Translations under genes and position numbers: made by a program
The notes under the pieces: model-generated
What the model was told of the DNA's origin: nothing
Database searches by the model: none
The model's input: the letters and a program-made list of their open reading frames with translations, nothing else
Shown: positions 43,017 through 54,174 of the stretch, piece by piece
Numbering within the stretch: position 1 is the stretch's first letter
Layout of the letters: each line of letters begins with the position of its first letter
Assembly: GCF_027924405.1 (NCBI RefSeq)
Contig: NZ_AP026978.1
Location: 3,782,001 to 3,846,000 of the forward strand
Source: Nocardia sputorum
Lineage (GTDB): Bacteria > Actinomycetota > Actinomycetes > Mycobacteriales > Mycobacteriaceae
Direction of reading: 5' to 3'
Length of the DNA stretch: 64,000 nucleotides

Positions 43017-44347
43017 GTGGCGGCGAACTCCTCGGATACGACGATGGAAGGCGATGCCGTTGCGCCGCGGAGCAATTCGAGATAGTCCGCGAGGACCTCC
43101 GGCATCCGACGGCGCACATAGCGTGTGAACGGGTCGTTGCAGGCGACCAGCGCTTCGGCGTCCATCTCGGCCTGGTGGTCGGGGCGGCCTGCGGCCAGCA
43201 GCCGCGCGTCGGCCGAGTCGAGCAGGACCGCGCATTCCGGCGGCAACGCCGCCGCGAGCGCAGCGGGCGCGACCGCGTCCGCGGCGTCGGGGACGAGCAG
43301 CGCGTTCGGTATGCCGGTGACCATGGTCGCCTCCCGGCGCACGGTGTCGGCGAGCGCGGCGATCCGGTCGGTGGCGTCGCGGCCGGGAAGCTCGCGCCAG
43401 GCGACGGTACGGTGCGGGCCCGGCGGTGGCGCGTCCACGGTGAGCACCACGTCGTAGCGGTATCGGGTCAGCTCGGTATCGTCTCGCATCGGTTTGGCGT
43501 AGCAGGCGACCCGCACCGATCGAGGATGCCGGCGGGCGATCCGGGTGAAGAGGCGAGGATCGCAGAGCAGTTCTTCGTCCGCGTCGAGCCGGGCGGCGGC
43601 CCGCCGCGCCAGATCGTCGGCACTCAGGCCGGGATCGCGAGCCAGTTCGAGCCAGCTAGCGAAATCCCGCGCCCCGAGGAGATTGCGGATGTCACCGACG
43701 ACGACAGCGCCTCCGGGCGCAACCACGTCGAGCGCGTCGTCGAGTACGGCGGTGAGGTAGCGCTCGTCCGGGAAGCACTGGGTCACGCTGTTGAGCACCA
43801 CGCAGTCCGGCCGCCCGCTCGCGTCCAGCGCACGCAATGCCGCGCGCACCCGGTCGGTGCCGAGCTCGTGCGCGGCGGCGCGCAGCACCGAGACGCCCGG
43901 CAGGCGTCGATCGCGCAGTCTTTCCACCACGGGCGCGGCCGGGTCCAGGCCCACGTAGCCGCGCGTGGACGGAGCCAGACGGTGGACGAGAAGCCCGCTG
44001 CCGCAGCCGATCTCCAGCACCGTCCGGGGCCGACCGCGCCGCATCAGCCCGACGGCGTGATCGATCCACTCCAGCATGTGCTCGCGCGGGAACGCCGCAC
44101 CGGTGTCGGAGGCGCGCCATCCGGACAGATCGAGATCGTCGCCGTGGCGCAGCTCCTCGGAGGAGTAGACGAACTCGTACACGTGCCGCCAGTGCTCGAG
44201 ATACTCGACGAGCAACGCGCCTGGCCCGGGTCGCACCGCGACGGCCTCCGGGGCGGGACGCACCACGAGCGCCGCGCGCCGCTCGTCCCACCGCGCCGAG
44301 TCGACCCACGGGTGCCGTCCGAGTACGGCGGCCAGCTCGTCGGTCAC
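43013..44347 (-). CDS. Stand-alone NRPS-type methyltransferase flanked by A-domain remnants
   Basis: A 444-aa protein whose core is the methyltransferase normally inserted in NRPS adenylation domains. It reads EHWRHVYEFVYS, DLDLSGWRASDTG, FPREHMLEWIDHAV, the SAM site VLEIGCGSGLLVHRLAP (~110-126), CVVLNSVTQCFPDERYL and VAPGGAVVVGDIRNL. The first ~35 residues (DELAAVLGRHPWVDSARWDE) resemble the A8-A9 helix of an A domain. The last ~45 (NDPFTRYVRRRMPEVLADYLELL) resemble the sequence that rejoins it. The gene therefore looks like an MT excised with its borders. Expected role is methylation in trans of a carrier-bound thiazoline or chain. Confidence 0.84.
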   Translation of the reverse strand: MTDELAAVLGRHPWVDSARWDERRAALVVRPAPEAVAVRPGPGALLVEYLEHWRHVYEFVYSSEELRHGDDLDLSGWRASDTGAAFPREHMLEWIDHAVGLMRRGRPRTVLEIGCGSGLLVHRLAPSTRGYVGLDPAAPVVERLRDRRLPGVSVLRAAAHELGTDRVRAALRALDASGRPDCVVLNSVTQCFPDERYLTAVLDDALDVVAPGGAVVVGDIRNLLGARDFASWLELARDPGLSADDLARRAAARLDADEELLCDPRLFTRIARRHPRSVRVACYAKPMRDDTELTRYRYDVVLTVDAPPPGPHRTVAWRELPGRDATDRIAALADTVRREATMVTGIPNALLVPDAADAVAPAALAAALPPECAVLLDSADARLLAAGRPDHQAEMDAEALVACNDPFTRYVRRRMPEVLADYLELLRGATASPSIVVSEEFAAT

Positions 44348-45549
44348 GGCTGGTGCGCCTGCGACACGGCCGCGAGCTCGGCCGCGGCGAACATACGGTA
44401 CACGCGCTCGGGATCGTTGGCCGCATGCGCTCGGCCCCCGTGCACGTCGCGCCAGAAGCGCTGCACTGCGCTGTCGGGGCGCAACGCCCGGCCGCCGGAG
44501 CTTTCGAACAGCCGATCCATGGCGGCCACGGCGCGCTCGGTGCCGCGGACCTGATCGCGGCGCAACCGCAACCGATCACGCGGTCCGATGGGCCGGTCGG
44601 CCGCCGCCAGCGCGTACATGTCGTCGATGTTGCCGGTGAGCTGACGCCAGGCGGCATCGATCTCGGTCGCGGCGAACGCGATCCGCTCCAGTGTGGCCGG
44701 GTCGTCGCGGAACTGGTCACCACGGTAGCCGGTGTCCTTTCGCGCGTCGCCGGGCAGCGCCGCCCGCACCCGGCCGCTCTGCTGCTCGAGATACGCCCGG
44801 TAACCCCCGCGCGCCATGCCGACGATGGCCGCGGTGATGGCGCTGGTGTGCAGGCAGCCGAACGGGATCCGGTACAGCGCACCGCCGTTGACCTGCTGGC
44901 CCGGTGTTCGGCACGCGGTCACCGCATCCGAGGAGAGCGCCCGGTGGGCGGGCACGAACACCTCGTCGACATGGATGTCGTTACTTCCGGTGCCGCGCAG
45001 ACCCACCGCATGCCATACATCCGATACGCGATAGTCACCGGCGGGCACCAGGAAGGTGCCCGAGTCGACCGGCTCGCCGTCGACGATCACCCGCGCGCCC
45101 AGCAACGCCCACCGCGCGTGGTCGCAGCCGGAAGCGAAACCCCACGTGCCGCTGAGCTGGTAGCCGCCCTCGACGGGAACGGCGGTGCCGGTCATGGCGT
45201 ACGAGGAGCACAGGGGGACGTCGACGCCCGATCCCCACACCTCTTCCTGGGCGCGACCGTCGAACAGTGCCAGGTTCCACGGCGACACACCGAGGACAGC
45301 GGCGACCCATCCGCTCGAGCCACATGCGGAGGCCAGTTCGGCGGCCGCGGTGTAGAAGACGGCCGGATGCGCCTCGAGCCCGCTGTAGCGCCGCGGGCGC
45401 AGCAGGCCGAAGAATCCCGTAGCGGTGATCTCTTCCAACGATTCGATCGGAATCCGTCTGGCCAGCTCGGTGTCCTGGGCACGCTTGCGCAGCGTCGGCA
45501 GCAGGTCGCCGACCGCGGCCAGCACCGCGGCGGTGGCGTCGTCGGTCAT
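44344..45549 (-). CDS. HsaA-type flavin-dependent monooxygenase (acyl-CoA dehydrogenase fold)
   Basis: A 401-aa protein of the acyl-CoA-dehydrogenase-like group D hydroxylases. It opens LAAVGDLLPTLRKRAQDTELARRIPIESLEEITATGFFGLLRPRRYSGLE and has SGTWGFASGCDHARWALLGARV, HAVGLRGTGSNDIHVDEVFVPAHR and a helical C-terminal domain. Such enzymes hydroxylate aromatic or other substrates with reduced flavin from a separate reductase, which is not encoded in the window. GGAGG 8 bases upstream fixes ATG 45549. It overlaps the next gene by 4 bases. Probable tailoring hydroxylase of the cluster, perhaps acting on the starter ring. Confidence 0.83.
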   Translation of the reverse strand: MTDDATAAVLAAVGDLLPTLRKRAQDTELARRIPIESLEEITATGFFGLLRPRRYSGLEAHPAVFYTAAAELASACGSSGWVAAVLGVSPWNLALFDGRAQEEVWGSGVDVPLCSSYAMTGTAVPVEGGYQLSGTWGFASGCDHARWALLGARVIVDGEPVDSGTFLVPAGDYRVSDVWHAVGLRGTGSNDIHVDEVFVPAHRALSSDAVTACRTPGQQVNGGALYRIPFGCLHTSAITAAIVGMARGGYRAYLEQQSGRVRAALPGDARKDTGYRGDQFRDDPATLERIAFAATEIDAAWRQLTGNIDDMYALAAADRPIGPRDRLRLRRDQVRGTERAVAAMDRLFESSGGRALRPDSAVQRFWRDVHGGRAHAANDPERVYRMFAAAELAAVSQAHQP

Positions 45550-45629
45550 TACGTTGTCCTCCATAACGGGTCGAGTGATCCGGTCGGCCGTCGCCGTTCG
45601 TTTGCGGGCGGCACGGATGCCGCGATCGG

Positions 45630-46352
45630 TCAGCGGGTGAAGCGCAGCAGCCCGGTCGCCGAGTCCACATCGGCGGGCCGCAGCCCGGCCGTGCGGGCCT
45701 CGGCGGTCAGGCGGTCGACGTCGGCCGGCCATACGCGGTGCTCGGTGCGCACCTCCTGCACCAGCTGGTCGCCGTCGTAGGCGCGGTAGGTCATCCGCCA
45801 GACGAGCGACTCCGCGTCCACCGGGTCGGCCCGGCTCCAGCCCTCGTACCGCAGGTCACCGGCCTTGGCGGTGGTGTATCGGCGTTCCGCCGACGGCTCG
45901 ACGCGCCCGGGACGCTGCACCTCCACCACGGCGTCGGCGCCCGGGGCGAGGGCGTCCGCGACGGCGCTCCACACCCGGGGCCGGGTGGCGGGATCGAAGT
46001 GCCCGATGACGCCCAGCGCGACCACCGCCGCACACCCCCTCGGCAGTCGCGTATCGAGGAAACCGCGGGGCAGCACGGTGATCCGCTCGCGCAGGTCCTT
46101 GCGGGCGGCAAGTCGCGACAGCAGCACCGCGCGCATCGGCGCCGCCGGTTCCACCGCCACGATCCGCGCGTCGGGCAACGCGTCGGCGACCAGCATCGTG
46201 GACAGGCCGGTGCCCGCACCGATATCGACCACCGGTCCGGCGATGGTGTCCACCTCGGCCAGCAATCTCGCCAGCACGGGTTCCACGGTGGCCACATACG
46301 GTGTGGCCATGAGGTCGTAGAACTCCGCGGCGGCGGCATAGTCGTCGGTCAC
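45630..46352 (-). CDS. Class I SAM-dependent methyltransferase
   Basis: A 240-aa small-molecule methyltransferase (methyltransf_25 style). It starts YAAAAEFYDLMATPYVATVEP, then VVDIGAGTGLSTMLVADALPDARIVAVEPAAPM (SAM motif I and post I), and ends in a beta-rich substrate domain. Its GTG start overlaps the PKS-NRPS stop by four bases (GTGA), so it is translated directly after it. An 80-base gap follows before the hydroxylase. It likely methylates oxygen, nitrogen or carbon of the assembly-line product. Confidence 0.83.
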   Translation of the reverse strand: MTDDYAAAAEFYDLMATPYVATVEPVLARLLAEVDTIAGPVVDIGAGTGLSTMLVADALPDARIVAVEPAAPMRAVLLSRLAARKDLRERITVLPRGFLDTRLPRGCAAVVALGVIGHFDPATRPRVWSAVADALAPGADAVVEVQRPGRVEPSAERRYTTAKAGDLRYEGWSRADPVDAESLVWRMTYRAYDGDQLVQEVRTEHRVWPADVDRLTAEARTAGLRPADVDSATGLLRFTR

Positions 46353-49300
46353 GGCTTCTCCGGATCGTCCAGGCTCGCGAGCAGTTCCGACACCAGATGG
46401 GCGACCGTCGAGACAGCGGGCGGGCGCAGCAGCGCATAGTGGTGGGCCGCGACCGGCCGGGTGTCGATGACGACGTCGGTGTGCGCTGCCCATCCGAGGT
46501 CCTGGAGATCGGAGCAGTCGTCGACTCCCATGCCGACCCCGGAGTTGTGCGGCGCGGGCAGTTCGGCGCGCACCAACAGGACCTCGAGCCCGTCGCCGTC
46601 GAGGTGACCCGTGTGATGCGCGCCGAGCGCGCGCAGATGACGCCGGAAGATGTCTTCCTTGACCCGCTGGTCGGCCGGGTCGCCGCGCTCGACGAGGCCC
46701 GCGTCGGCCAGCAGGCGCCGGATCTCGTCGCGCTGTTGCTCGTCCGGATGCCTGTCGAAATCAGCACCGGGCGTGCCGGTTTCGAGATCGAGGTAGGCGG
46801 CGAGCGAGCCGAGGTAGCGGGTCCAGAATCCCCGTCCGTCGACATGGTGGATGCGATCGGCGATGTTCGAGTCGAGGAGAATCAGCGCCTCGACGATGTC
46901 ACCGGCCGCGCGCAGCCTGCGTGCCACCTCGTGCGCGATGATTCCGCCCATCGACCAGCCGCCGATCCGGTAGGGGCCGGTCGGCTGGTGCGCGCGCACG
47001 ACGTCCTCGTACACCCGCGCCAGCTCGGCGATCGTCTCCGGGCCGGGAGCGCCGGCCAGTTGCGGGTCCTGTATCCCGATGATCGGTATGCCGGTGTCCA
47101 GCGTGCGCGCCAGATCGACATAACAGAGCACGTCGCCACCGGTCGGGTGGATGAGGAACAGCGGCCGTCCGGCGCCGTCGCGCAGCGGCACCAGACAGTC
47201 ACCCGGGGCCGACGGCTCCGGGGCCTCGCGCCGCGCGGTCGCGGCGACCGCGGCCAGGGTGGGGTCGGCGAGGAATTCCCGGGGTGTCAACGTCAAGCCG
47301 AGCTCGGCGCGCAGCCGATTCAGCATCCGGATGGCCAGTACCGAGTCGCCGCCGAGGGCGAAGAAGTCGGTGCCGCGGTCGAGGTCACCGGCGACGTCCG
47401 TCATCCCCTGCCACAGCCCGGCGACGGCGCGCTCGGTGTCGGTGGCGGGCGGGCCGCTCGCCACCGCCCGGACCGGTGCGGCGACGATGCGCGCGGGTCG
47501 TTCGGCATCGGGCACGTCCACCGGCGCCGTCCAGGTGCCCGGCCGATCCACGAGCGCGGTGATCATGTCACACACCTGCGCGAACAGCGCGTCGAGCACA
47601 CCCGGGGGAAACAGTTCCGCGACCGCGTCCAGGTTCACCACCACCGAGTCGTCCCAGTCCCACTGGAACACTTGCATGTCCAAGGCCACCTGCGGCGTGC
47701 GGACACGCTGATAGAAGTCGCGGACGACGACCGTGTCGGGGGTGCCGCCGGGCGGATTGAGCCCGAGGGTGCTGTGGAAGACGACGGGCGCCTGCGGCGC
47801 GGTGTCGCGCCTGCGCCGTGCCAGCTCGCGCAACACTTCGACGCCGGTGACCTGTCCGTGGTCCAGCATGGTGGCGACGGACTCCTGCACGGTCCGGGCG
47901 GCGGTCAGGAACGTCGGCCGCGCGGGCAGGGCGATGTCGAGCAGCACCGTCCCCGCGTAGGGACCGATGGCGTGATCGAGGTCGCGCGGCAGGTGCAGGC
48001 GGTTGAGATAGAGCACGTTGAGCAGGAAGCGGCGGTGCCCCGCCATCCGGGCCAGCGCCGCGGCCCAGCAGGTGGCGAACATCGTGGTGGGTGTGATGTT
48101 GTACTCGGCGCAGCGGTCGCGCAGGACCGCCATCTGCGCGCCGGATACGCGGAATTCCCGTCGTTCCAGCGTGTCCGGACGTACCTGATCGAACGGCACC
48201 GCCAGGGGTAACGCGGGAGCGGGCGGAAGATCATCGATGCGTTCCCACCACCAGTCGCGCTGTGCTCGCCATTCCGGTTCGCCGCGCTGGCGTCCGATGG
48301 TCTCCACGTAGTCGCCGAAGTGGGCGGTGAGCGCGGGCAGCACCGTATTCGGTTCGTCCAGGTAGGTGAACAACTCGGTGAACATCAGCTGCACCGACCA
48401 CCCGTCGGCCACGAGCAGGCTGCACACGATGTGCAAGCTCAGCTCGTCGTCCGGAAGCCGGACGGCGGTGACGGCGAACGGCCACGGGTTCAGCCGTGGA
48501 CCGGTGCGCTGCACATCCGCGCGGATGGCGGCCAGCCGCTGGTCGATGTCCTCGGCGTCGGCCGAGCTCAGGTCGAGATGGATGATCGGGAGCGCGGCCA
48601 GCCGCGGATCGTCGACGGGCAGCACCTGCTGGGTGCCGTCCGGCAGGAAGATCGCCCGCAGCATGGGCTGGCGTTCCACCTGCCGACGCACCGCCTCGTC
48701 CAGCACGGTCGGATCTATCCCGCTGAGCCGGAAGTCGACATAGTTGTGCGCCGAGTCGTAACTGAGTGCGTATCCGTGCTGCTGCCCCACCCAATAGGCC
48801 TGTTGCAGCGGGGTGAGCGGGAACGGCGCCGCCGGGTCGGCCTGCCGCGCCAGTTCGACAGCCGCCGCCGCGATCCCGGAACGGCGCTGCGCGATCAGCG
48901 CGACGAGATCGGCGAACGAGAGATCCCCGACCAGTTCCGCCACGGGCACCGCCACGCCCAGCCGTGTGCGGACCATGGTGGCCATGCGCACCGCCAGCAC
49001 GGAATCGCCGCCCAGACCCACGAAGGTGGAATGGGGTTGCACGGCAGGGGTTTCGACGCCGAGGACCTGCGTCCAGATCTCGGTGACCGCGGCGGCCACG
49101 TCTTCGTCGCGATCACCGCCGCGCATCCCGGAATCCGCTGCGGTCCACGCTTCCGGATCACCGGCGAGGCGGCGCAGCCACGCCACGTAGGAAGCGAACG
49201 CCGTATCCGCGTCCGCGGGATCGAGCACGGTCTCCAGGACGTCCCACTGCAGCTGCACTCCCCCGGCATGGACGAACGCCTGATGGTCGAGCCATACCTG

Positions 49301-52300
49301 CGGTGTCTGGCTCACGCCGTGCGCTATTCTGCCCGCCCACTCCAGATCCGGGGCGCCGTCCACCAGGTGAGCCGCATCGAGGGCACTGGTGAACACCACC
49401 GGCAACAGCCGGCGCTGCCCTGTGCGGGTGGACAGCTCGGCGAGCACGTCCAGCGCCGAATACTCGCGGTGATCGATGTCGTCGAATAGTCGCCGCTGGG
49501 TGCGGGCGACGCGCTGAGCGAAGGCGCCGCCCTCGGTGCGATCGACTTCGTGAGCCAGCAGCGTGGTGAAATCCCCTACCGCGCGGTCGATTCCCGGCAG
49601 CGCCACCGGTCGGTCGATCAGGGTCAGCGACAGGGTGAACCGCTCGTCACCGGACCAGGCGGCGAGCACGTCGGAGTACGCGGTGAGCAGTACGGCGGAC
49701 GGCGTGACCCCGTGTTCTGCTGCCAGCCGCCGCAGCCCCTCCCATTCTCCTGGCGCGAGCCGGGCTTCCCGGCGGGCGAACCACGGCTGGGCCTGGGTGC
49801 GGGTGCGGGTCGGCAGAGCGGGCGCGCCGGGCAGGCTGTCCATCCGGCTCTGCCAGTAGTCGATCGCTCGCCTGCGGTCGGCGGACTCGGCGCGGGCCTC
49901 GATATGCGCGACGTAATCGGCGAAGCGTGTCCGCAAGGGCGGCAACACGGCGGCCGGGTCGGTGTAGAGCAGCCGCAGATCGCGGTCGAGGACGAGGAAA
50001 CTGCCCGCATCGCAGATCAGCGCATCGATGCCGACGAACAGCCGGGTGGTGGTGTCGTCCAGGAGCGCGGCCCGCACGTCGAACAGCGGCCACCGGTCCG
50101 GGCGGTGCACCCGGTGCGACAGACGACGCCGCAGGTCCGACAGCGTGCCCTCGCGGGCCTCGGCGGCCGAGCCGGTGAGGTCGTGGCGGCGGATCCGGAA
50201 TCGCGGCACCTCGGGGAGGATGTGGTTGCGCCCGTCCTCGGTGATGACCGCGCGCAGCATCTCGTGCCGGTGGATCGCCTGGTTCCACGCCTGCTCGTAG
50301 CGATCCAGATCCAGCTTGTCACAGTCGTATTCGAGATAGATGTGGCACGACACGTCACTCAATCCGAATGCGCCCGACCGGCCGACCCAATACGCGTGCT
50401 GTACCCGGGTGAGCGGGAACGTCAAGTCCAGGTTCGCCTCGTCTCGCGGACGGACGATATCGGTCGCAGGTGGCTCGGGTGGCACCGATGCGGCGGCGGG
50501 CGCCGCCGGGCGGCGATCTCGCAGCAGCGCCGCGAAAGCGGCAACGGTCGAGTGAGTGAGCAACTCCCGCATGCGGATATCGGTGTGCTCGCCGTCGTTG
50601 AGGATGTCGAGCATCCTGGTCGCCAGCATGGAGGTGCCACCGAGTGCGAAGAAGTCGGCCTCGGCGTCGACGACCGGCTCGCCCAGCAACTCTTCCCAGA
50701 GTGCGGCGATCCGCTCCTCTTCCGCACCCGCGAACCTCGGCGACGCGGCAGGCTCCGGAAGGGGCGCCGTCGTCTCCGGCTTATTCTGCGCGACAACAGG
50801 ATCAGCGGACAGAAGCCCCGTCGCCGGTTGCGTGCTGCCGTTGCGCGTCGGCGCTTCGGGACGGATCGACTCCGTCTGGACCGGCCGACCGTCGGGCATG
50901 ACCGGTGCATGGGTGGGCGATACCGCCGACCGCTCGACGGCCGCGGGAGCCTGCGCTACGGACGGTGCGCGCACCACCGCGGGCGTCTCGATCCGTCCGG
51001 CCGGGCTGGGCTGCGGACCATCGCCGTTCGGTGCCACGGCCCGGGGCGCGGGCTCGGTCGGCACCGTCTCGGTGGGCGGGTCGATCCAGAGACTGCGGCG
51101 TTGAAAGGGGTAGGCGGGCAGGCGAGTGCGGCGGCGGCGACGATGCAGGGCCTCGACGTCCACAGCCGCGCCCGTACACCACAGCTGACCGACGGCCGTG
51201 AGCAGCGCCGCCCGATCCGGGGCCGGGCCATCGGCCCGCTCCCCGGGGTCCGCGAGGGTGGTCAGCGCGGCGGTCAGCGTAGGCGGCGCGTTGCGGCGCG
51301 CGAGCGCGGCGAGGGAACTGCCCGGACCGACCTGGACCACGGTTGTGGGGGCGGCGGCCGTCGCGGCCTGCAGCGCGGCCGCGAAGCGCACCGGTTCCCG
51401 CAGATGCCGTGCCCAGTGCTCGGCGTCCACGACACGAACCGGCCGACCGGTGCGGGTGCTGTAGAGCGGCAGCGCGGCCGGAGCCGACCGCACCTCCGCG
51501 GCCGCGGCGCGCAGCGGCGCGACCGCCGCGGCGACAGCGGGAGAATGCAGGGCGGCGTCGACCCGAAGCCTGCTCGCGGGGATCCCGGCGCGACCGAGAG
51601 CCGCCGACAGCGCCTCGATGGCGTCGACCGGTCCCGCGACCACACAGGCGTCCGGGCCGTTCACGGCGGCGAGCGCGATCTCGGGGTACCGGGACACAGC
51701 GGCGCGCACATCCTCCTCGCCGAGGGTGACCGCCAGCATCGCTCCGGGCGCGGTGTCCGCCAGCGCGCTGGACCGGACCGCCACCAACCGCGCGGCGTCC
51801 GGCGGACTCAGCACCCCCGCGACGACGGCGGCGGCGTATTCGCCCAGACTGTGGCCGATGACGCCGTCGGGCTCGATTCCGTAGTGGCGCAGGGTCGCCG
51901 CGGTCGCGAGCGACACCGCGAACAGGGCGGGCTGTCCGTAGCGCACACGGTCGACGTCGTGCCGCGCGGCGCGGCCGCTCACGATCTCGCGAATGTCGTA
52001 GTCCAGCAACGACCGCATCGCTTCGGAGCATTCGTCGATCTGAGCGGCGAACACCGGCTCGTCGCGATAGAGCCCGGCCCCCATGCCCGAATACTGTGCA
52101 CCGGCACCTGGAAACGCGAAGACGATGTCCGGTCGCTGGGACGGTACCCGCCCGGCGGCGAGGGGCCGTGGCTTCGGATCGTCGCCCGACAACAGTGCGG
52201 CGGCACGCCACCCGGACTCCGGATGCGCCCCCCGCGAAACCGTGTAGGCGTAGTCGGCTCCGGTTTCGGCCGTCATATCGTCGGCCTGCGCGATCTGTTC

Positions 52301-53680
52301 CCGGCAACCGGCCTCCGTGACCGCCGAGACCAAGAGCAGTTGCGGGCGCGGATCGGGGTCGCTCGACTGGCTGCGCACGGGGGCTTGTTCCAGCACCACA
52401 TGGCAATTGGCGCCGCCGATACCGAACGAGCTCACCCCGGCGATCCGGGTGCCGTCCCGTTCGGGCCAGTCCCGGGTGTGCTCGATGACCTCGAACAGGC
52501 CGCGGTGGCGTTCCAGATCCGGATGGGCCGGACGCGCGTGCAGCGTCGCCGGAATGCGCCGATGGTCCAGGGCGAGGGCGGTTTTGATCAGCGAGGCGAT
52601 GCCTGCGGCACTGTTGGTGTGGCCAATGTTGCTCTTGACCGATCCCAGCGCGATCGGCTGGGGAGCCGTCCGGTCGGCGAACACCGCGGCCAGCGCCGAC
52701 AGCTCGATCTGATCGCCCAGTGCGGTGGCCGTGCCGTGCGCCTCGATCAGGTCGACCGCGTCGATGCCGATATCGGCGACCGCCAGCGCCTCGGCGATCG
52801 CTCGCGCCTGCCCGGCCGCCGACGGCGCGGTGAATCCGGCCTTGCCGCCGCCGTCGTGGTTCACCGCGCTGCCGCGCACGATCGCGTAGATCGGATCGCC
52901 GTCGGCGAGCGCGTCCGCGAGCCGCCGCAGCACCACCAGGCCCACGCCCTGACTGTGCACCATGCCGGTACCGCCGGCTCCGAACGCCCGGGTCCGGCCG
53001 TCCGCGGAGAAGACCGCGTCGGGTACATGCAGGTAACCGCGTCCCTGGGGCACGATCAACGACGCGCCCCCGGCGAGGGCGGCATCGCATTCCTCCGACA
53101 ACAGCGCCTGGGCGGCCAGATGTACCGCGACCAGCGAGGTCGCGCAGGCGGCCTGCACCGCCACAGCGGGGCCGGTGAGGTCGAGCCGGTAGGCGATCTG
53201 CTGGGGGAAATAGTCGGTGAGCGTGCCCGTCTCCGCCTGCAACCGGCCGATCGGATCCCGTTCGGCATTCAGGCGATAGGCCGCGAGGTTGTGTTCCAGA
53301 TAGTCACTGCGCGAGGCCCCGGTGAAAACGCCGACCGCGCCCAGGCCCGCGCCCGCGCGGTATCCCGCGTCGCCGAGCGCGTCCCAGGAGCATTCCAGCA
53401 GCAGCCGCAGCTGTGGATCCATCAATTCGGCATCGCGCGCCAGGATGCCGAAATGCTCCGGTTCGAAACGGTCCTGCCCATCGATCACCGCGCCGACGGG
53501 CACGTAATTGCGGTGCGCGCGCAGTTCGGCGGACACGCCACGAGCGGCGAGCTCCGCGTCGTCGAACCGGGTGAGGCCTTCCCGGCCCGCGGCGATCAGG
53601 TCCCAGTAAGAGGCCAGATCCGGTGCGCCCGGAAACCGGCACGCCATTCCGATGACGGCTACGGCGTTGTCTTCGTTCAC
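46349..53680 (-). CDS. Hybrid PKS-NRPS: KS-AT-ACP-Cy-PCP-Cy*-PCP-TE (2443 aa)
   Basis: KS (~5-435) is complete: Cys179 in QAACATSL, His315 in EAHGTA, His354 in NIGHTN. AT (~515-820) has Ser611 in GHSLGE and AALHS at the specificity site, nearer malonyl than methylmalonyl types. After a Pro/Ala linker comes an ACP (Ser1017, GGTS). The first cyclization domain (~1088-1510) has the DxxxxD motif (Asp1219, Asp1224), DFT and [10 protein letters not shown]. Then follow a PCP (Ser1560), a second Cy-family domain (~1618-2050) whose first Asp is Ser1754 and whose DFT reads PYA, a PCP (Ser2113) and a thioesterase (GWSMGG Ser2243, Asp2270, His2413/2414). There is no KR, DH, ER, in-cis MT or A domain. GTG 53680 overlaps the OsmC stop. 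It should extend a thiazoline-bearing chain with malonate, add cysteine unit(s) and release the product. Confidence 0.92.
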   Translation of the reverse strand: MNEDNAVAVIGMACRFPGAPDLASYWDLIAAGREGLTRFDDAELAARGVSAELRAHRNYVPVGAVIDGQDRFEPEHFGILARDAELMDPQLRLLLECSWDALGDAGYRAGAGLGAVGVFTGASRSDYLEHNLAAYRLNAERDPIGRLQAETGTLTDYFPQQIAYRLDLTGPAVAVQAACATSLVAVHLAAQALLSEECDAALAGGASLIVPQGRGYLHVPDAVFSADGRTRAFGAGGTGMVHSQGVGLVVLRRLADALADGDPIYAIVRGSAVNHDGGGKAGFTAPSAAGQARAIAEALAVADIGIDAVDLIEAHGTATALGDQIELSALAAVFADRTAPQPIALGSVKSNIGHTNSAAGIASLIKTALALDHRRIPATLHARPAHPDLERHRGLFEVIEHTRDWPERDGTRIAGVSSFGIGGANCHVVLEQAPVRSQSSDPDPRPQLLLVSAVTEAGCREQIAQADDMTAETGADYAYTVSRGAHPESGWRAAALLSGDDPKPRPLAAGRVPSQRPDIVFAFPGAGAQYSGMGAGLYRDEPVFAAQIDECSEAMRSLLDYDIREIVSGRAARHDVDRVRYGQPALFAVSLATAATLRHYGIEPDGVIGHSLGEYAAAVVAGVLSPPDAARLVAVRSSALADTAPGAMLAVTLGEEDVRAAVSRYPEIALAAVNGPDACVVAGPVDAIEALSAALGRAGIPASRLRVDAALHSPAVAAAVAPLRAAAAEVRSAPAALPLYSTRTGRPVRVVDAEHWARHLREPVRFAAALQAATAAAPTTVVQVGPGSSLAALARRNAPPTLTAALTTLADPGERADGPAPDRAALLTAVGQLWCTGAAVDVEALHRRRRRTRLPAYPFQRRSLWIDPPTETVPTEPAPRAVAPNGDGPQPSPAGRIETPAVVRAPSVAQAPAAVERSAVSPTHAPVMPDGRPVQTESIRPEAPTRNGSTQPATGLLSADPVVAQNKPETTAPLPEPAASPRFAGAEEERIAALWEELLGEPVVDAEADFFALGGTSMLATRMLDILNDGEHTDIRMRELLTHSTVAAFAALLRDRRPAAPAAASVPPEPPATDIVRPRDEANLDLTFPLTRVQHAYWVGRSGAFGLSDVSCHIYLEYDCDKLDLDRYEQAWNQAIHRHEMLRAVITEDGRNHILPEVPRFRIRRHDLTGSAAEAREGTLSDLRRRLSHRVHRPDRWPLFDVRAALLDDTTTRLFVGIDALICDAGSFLVLDRDLRLLYTDPAAVLPPLRTRFADYVAHIEARAESADRRRAIDYWQSRMDSLPGAPALPTRTRTQAQPWFARREARLAPGEWEGLRRLAAEHGVTPSAVLLTAYSDVLAAWSGDERFTLSLTLIDRPVALPGIDRAVGDFTTLLAHEVDRTEGGAFAQRVARTQRRLFDDIDHREYSALDVLAELSTRTGQRRLLPVVFTSALDAAHLVDGAPDLEWAGRIAHGVSQTPQVWLDHQAFVHAGGVQLQWDVLETVLDPADADTAFASYVAWLRRLAGDPEAWTAADSGMRGGDRDEDVAAAVTEIWTQVLGVETPAVQPHSTFVGLGGDSVLAVRMATMVRTRLGVAVPVAELVGDLSFADLVALIAQRRSGIAAAAVELARQADPAAPFPLTPLQQAYWVGQQHGYALSYDSAHNYVDFRLSGIDPTVLDEAVRRQVERQPMLRAIFLPDGTQQVLPVDDPRLAALPIIHLDLSSADAEDIDQRLAAIRADVQRTGPRLNPWPFAVTAVRLPDDELSLHIVCSLLVADGWSVQLMFTELFTYLDEPNTVLPALTAHFGDYVETIGRQRGEPEWRAQRDWWWERIDDLPPAPALPLAVPFDQVRPDTLERREFRVSGAQMAVLRDRCAEYNITPTTMFATCWAAALARMAGHRRFLLNVLYLNRLHLPRDLDHAIGPYAGTVLLDIALPARPTFLTAARTVQESVATMLDHGQVTGVEVLRELARRRRDTAPQAPVVFHSTLGLNPPGGTPDTVVVRDFYQRVRTPQVALDMQVFQWDWDDSVVVNLDAVAELFPPGVLDALFAQVCDMITALVDRPGTWTAPVDVPDAERPARIVAAPVRAVASGPPATDTERAVAGLWQGMTDVAGDLDRGTDFFALGGDSVLAIRMLNRLRAELGLTLTPREFLADPTLAAVAATARREAPEPSAPGDCLVPLRDGAGRPLFLIHPTGGDVLCYVDLARTLDTGIPIIGIQDPQLAGAPGPETIAELARVYEDVVRAHQPTGPYRIGGWSMGGIIAHEVARRLRAAGDIVEALILLDSNIADRIHHVDGRGFWTRYLGSLAAYLDLETGTPGADFDRHPDEQQRDEIRRLLADAGLVERGDPADQRVKEDIFRRHLRALGAHHTGHLDGDGLEVLLVRAELPAPHNSGVGMGVDDCSDLQDLGWAAHTDVVIDTRPVAAHHYALLRPPAVSTVAHLVSELLASLDDPEKP

Positions 53681-54174
53681 GATTCGATCTCCACTTCCGA
53701 GTCCACCGCCAGTTGTCCGCGCATCATCGCCAGCACCGGGCACGAGGCCTCGACGAGCCGATGCAGGTCCCGATATCGGTCCGGTGCGTCCGGGCCGTCG
53801 ATCCGGACCCGCACGCCGATGCGTCCCGGCTGGGCCGGGTCCGTGAGCCCGAGGACGGGACCGAGGTCCACCTGGGCGGTGACGTCCACCGACAGCGAAT
53901 CGATGGCGATGCCCAGCCGGGCCGCGTGGAAGCGGTAGGTGACCGCCTGACAGGTGCCCAGTGCGGCCAAGGCCGTTCCGATCGGGTCGGGGCCCGCGTC
54001 ACCGCCCCCGGCCGCCACGGGTTCGTCGACCACGAGGCTGTGGCGTCCGATGCGCACCCGCATCTCGGTCGGCGTGCCCGAGCGGTGTTCGGTACGAACA
54101 GTGAACCGCTGTCTGCGGTCGGTTGCGCGGCTCGCAGCCGAACGCAACCGGAATACCGTGTCAGCGAACGACAT
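53677..54174 (-). CDS. OsmC/Ohr-family protein within the assembly-line operon
   Basis: A 165-aa OsmC-fold protein with the two redox cysteines, Cys75 in [11 protein letters not shown] and Cys145 in [10 protein letters not shown], and a [16 protein letters not shown] lid segment. Family members reduce organic hydroperoxides or act on thiols. It lies between the two megasynthase genes, overlapping both (14 and 4 bases), so it is certainly co-expressed. It may protect cysteinyl or thiazoline intermediates from oxidation; that role is inference, as such a gene is not a standard part of known thiazoline siderophore clusters. Confidence 0.83.
   Translation of the reverse strand: MSFADTVFRLRSAASRATDRRQRFTVRTEHRSGTPTEMRVRIGRHSLVVDEPVAAGGGDAGPDPIGTALAALGTCQAVTYRFHAARLGIAIDSLSVDVTAQVDLGPVLGLTDPAQPGRIGVRVRIDGPDAPDRYRDLHRLVEASCPVLAMMRGQLAVDSEVEIES

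Noticed and set aside
49550..53938. 1462-codon open frame on the plus strand opposite the PKS-NRPS gene
   Set aside because: It lies antisense to a gene with complete KS, AT, Cy and carrier motifs. Its product is Arg/Gly/His rich without any family sequence, as expected of a high-G+C shadow frame.
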